This document shows, piece by piece, positions 61,597 through 64,000 of a DNA stretch of 64,000 bases (the stretch's first letter is position 1; each line of letters opens with the position of its first letter). The stretch is from Ascidia mentula (lineage: Eukaryota; Chordata; Ascidiacea; Phlebobranchia; Ascidiidae). The stretch is taken from assembly GCA_947561715.1 (NCBI GenBank), contig OX387200.1, positions 17,300,501 to 17,364,500 on the forward strand. Direction: 5' to 3'. The translations under genes and the position numbers were made by a program. Below the pieces are notes generated by a model. That model was not told the origin of the DNA. It searched no databases and saw only the letters and a program-made list of their open reading frames with translations.

Positions 61597-62317
61597 ATGG
61601 CGTTGCTACAAAAAGTCTTCAGTACGGTTCGACCAAGGTTACAAAGCTTTTCTGTAGTACCCGTATGCTACTATTATCAAAAACACATACAAATAAAACA
61701 TAAAGAGCAAAGAGATGCTTTGGGAGCATTAAAAAGGAAAGCCAACCCAGAATCTTTAATTGTTTTTGAATTGCCATTTACGGCCGCAAGGGAAGACTTG
61801 GAAACATATTTTGGAAATTATGGAAATATCGAGTACATCAAATTTCCTTTTGTAAGTTACTGGTGTTTAGCACCTTGGTGTGTTGTGTAGTGTATGTAGA
61901 CTATATATCAGTATATAATACCATCATGAAATGTAAACAAATTTGTCATTATTTCGCTTCAATAACAATGTGTTTTTAGGATCGTAATGGGTTACCCTGT
62001 AAGTGTGCGGAAATTAAATTTGAAGATACGGACTCTATATCTAAAGTGAAGTCCATCAACAATCATACTATTTGTGATCAAAAGGTACATTAATACCATG
62101 CAAAGTGATTAAAATAGACTCCATATCAACCATTAATAATTTGTATGTCATTAATGCATGCTGATTTTCGATCAAAAATTTTGGCCTGTGCCTTTCAAAT
62201 ATATGATGAATTAAAAGCATTCTTTGTTTTCAGGTATCCTATCATGTCCCTAAGTTCATGCTAAAAAGAGCGAATAAAGAAGAAAACAACGTAAATTTTA
62301 CTGATGTGGCTTCCTAG
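61597..62317 (+). CDS. SLIRP-like mitochondrial RRM protein
   Basis: SLIRP is a small RNA-binding protein that, with LRPPRC, stabilises mitochondrial mRNAs. Exons 61597-61851, 61980-62084 and 62234-62317 join in phase 0 to 147 residues, against about 109 in human. The first 55 residues are basic and Ser-rich with no acidic residues at the start (MALLQKVFSTVRPRLQSFS), as in a mitochondrial targeting peptide. One RRM follows: RNP2-like LIVFELPF near 53-60, EDLETYFGNYGNIEYIKFPF for helix 1 and strand 2, and a degenerate RNP1 (PCKCAEIKFED). It then ends KVSYHVPKF, much like SLIRP's VKVQVHTRRPK. It could be another small mitochondrial RRM protein; the SLIRP assignment rests on architecture and moderate similarity. 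Confidence 0.65.
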
Positions 62318-62726
62318 TTGTCCCAGATTAAAAAAAAATCTAGAAAAAAATTAACCTTCAAATAGGTTTGCAGGCTTGGCAGCCCAGGCATTGCATGAAA
62401 TATTACTGCGTAACCTTCAAATATGTATTTTGTCTGGAGATAGTTTTTGATATTGTTGAAACAATTCTTTTGATGTGACTGTTACTTGAAATTCATCGAG
62501 CATAGAAAATGTGGAAATGTAAAAAAGAGTTGTGAAACTGGTGTGCAAGTTTGAAATTTCTTTAGTAGTTTGTAACACCTAAGCCTGCGAAGTCAATGTT
62601 GTAGTTTATTGCAATTGTAACAGAGGATGTGAAAGTAAAAAGCACCATATACAAAATAGGAGAAATAAACGTGTGTAATTGAACAACACAAAATCGCAGC
62701 TTCCTCCAGAACATTCAAACACTCCT
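62318..62726. other. Convergent 3' region, SLIRP-like and ABCG
   Basis: About 410 bp between two convergent stop codons, shared by both 3' UTRs. An ATTAAA at 62327-62332 may serve the SLIRP-like gene. A minus-strand AATAAA at 62605-62610 is a good signal for the ABCG gene. Confidence 0.5.
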
Positions 62727-64000
62727 TCACTTGAACTTGTTCACGCGCCTTAACTGAACGTACGACAGAAAAAGAAAGCCCACAGCCATGCAACCGAGCG
62801 CCAATATATTCTGCCACATTCCCCACACGCCGTACGGTATCCCCTGTATGTCCATGTAAATCTCGCCTGTCGTGCTAAAAGTGAAAAATATATTTCAAAT
62901 TGAAAATTGTTTTTATCACACACGGAAATAAACTACCGAATGATACACATATCAATATAAAAAAACAATGAAAATGGAAACTTTTGAATAGACTTTAGCT
63001 AAAGCACGTGTTGACGCTTACCAGTTTGGAATCGTTAAGTTATTCAAAGTGCTCCAGCAAGGATTTGGCGAATCAGGGTCAAATCCGGGATAGGATGAGT
63101 TGTCAATGAAAACCAATCCTGTCATTTCATTCACAGTAAGTGCCTATAAACAAACAGTAAATAGCTTTTTTCACTACGCAATAATTGAAACAACTACTAA
63201 GCTTAGCGTTATCAAATTTTCGCCACAATTAACTGCATAGACACACGAAAAACATCACAAAACGCTCAGAAATGTTGAGTGCCGATATGAACGAAAAAAA
63301 TAATTTGTGCAATCTTACGTTGATGCCGTAGCGAAAGATGCTGATATACTTGATCCACTCAAGCCAGTTAAGAAGCGATCCAACATTAACCAGAAATCCG
63401 CCGAAGAGCATCATGAGAATGTAAGGCAACGAAACCACCACGTTCGCGATCGCGAATATCCGCACGGAGGCGCTAACGCAGAAGGCGAGCGAAGAAGCGC
63501 ATACGGCTGTGAGGACGATTGTCAGCAGAAAGAAGAAATACTTTTCGACCGCCAGCTGGAAGCCTGTTTATGCCAGAAACAAACAAATATTAGGTGCAGT
63601 GACATTACATACCGTAAAATTTGTCGTGATTTGTAAATATTAAACCTTAGCTTGCTGCACTCGCCCATAAAGGACAGGAATTAACACGCAAGTTATCCTG
63701 GCGGGTTCGTTTTAACGTTAATTAAGTCCACCCATCACTACTAAATTTCTTTGGTTCAAGGCAATTTATTCTTTTGCCGAATATGTTTTCTGCATTGACC
63801 ACATCATCTTATTATAACAACCATGCTTTAAAGGGGATAGTTTTTTAATACAAAATGACCAAACTAATTTAACTATTCCAAAAATCCACTCACTTACCGA
63901 CCATGAAGTAAATAACGATGGTAAAGAAAATGTTCGGTATCAGACGATTGGGTATGAGATCGGCGAAGACTTGGGCGATAAAATAAACCGAAACCCGGTA
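62727..64000 (-). CDS. ABCG2-type half-transporter, 3' end (partial)
   Basis: ABCG2-family proteins are ATP-driven efflux half-transporters that work as dimers in the plasma membrane. Only the last four coding exons are in the window: 63898 to the edge, 63319-63563, 63022-63143 and 62727-62874. They join in phase and cover the C-terminal transmembrane domain. Motifs align with ABCG2: YYRVSxYF-like YRVSVYFIAQVFADLIPNR, IFFTIVIYFMVG, a long helix pair, GGFLVNVGSLLNWLEWIKYI and SIFRYGIN. The large last extracellular loop includes NPCW and a Cys formed across the last splice junction (PNC before TTGEIY), at the place of the ABCG2 loop cysteines. The protein ends LRRVNKFK. The ATP-binding domain lies beyond the window, so the exact orthologue is not decided. 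Confidence 0.85.

Noticed and set aside
1-64000. CRISPR arrays, rRNA, tRNA genes, bacterial operons
   Set aside because: None seen. No regularly spaced direct repeats, no convincing tRNA A/B box pair, and the gene structure is clearly eukaryotic.

Overview
This is eukaryotic nuclear DNA: AT-rich, with many short exons, GT-AG introns (two GC-AG) and AATAAA signals. Every recognised gene is an animal gene: claudin, amnionless, TRAF-domain proteins, GNL2, OGFOD2, CCDC157, MRPL49, a SLIRP-like RNA-binding protein and an ABCG2-type transporter. Compact genes, chordate-type families and many short inverted-repeat elements suggest a tunicate such as Ciona. The species is an inference, not read directly.

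Layout. 1-4454 has no recognised gene but holds CpG-rich patches and a possible claudin promoter near 3.03 kb. A claudin (4455-6338, +) faces an amnionless homologue (6624-11068, -) tail to tail. From 13.0 to 46.1 kb lies a tandem array of three TRAF-C/MATH genes on the minus strand (13040-21367, 30288-36932, 42445-46127). All have the same ten-exon structure and none has a RING or TRAF zinc finger. Between them are decayed pieces of GNL2 and one relic TRAF first exon split by a hAT-like MITE, so the ancestral duplicated block was TRAF plus part of GNL2. The complete GNL2 gene follows (48527-51768, -). OGFOD2 (52557-53945, +) diverges from it. CCDC157 (54054-59115, -) meets OGFOD2 tail to tail and diverges from MRPL49 (59764-60524, +). 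A SLIRP-like gene (61597-62317, +) comes next, and the 3' exons of an ABCG2-type half-transporter (62727 to the window edge, -) close the window.

Repeats include a broken Ty3/gypsy-type retroelement inside an intron of the first TRAF gene, hAT-like MITEs (two with exact 8-bp target duplications), a TA-flanked 0.9-kb element, a large inverted-repeat element, a MITE family with several members, and dispersed duplicates.

Functional links. Amnionless is the membrane partner of cubilin in endocytic uptake. The TRAF array looks like a lineage expansion of TRAF3-like adaptors that could bind receptors but would lack ubiquitin-ligase activity. MRPL49 and the SLIRP-like protein both serve mitochondrial gene expression. 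Exon joins were worked out by hand from splice consensus, reading phase and family similarity; phases close exactly in every gene listed.
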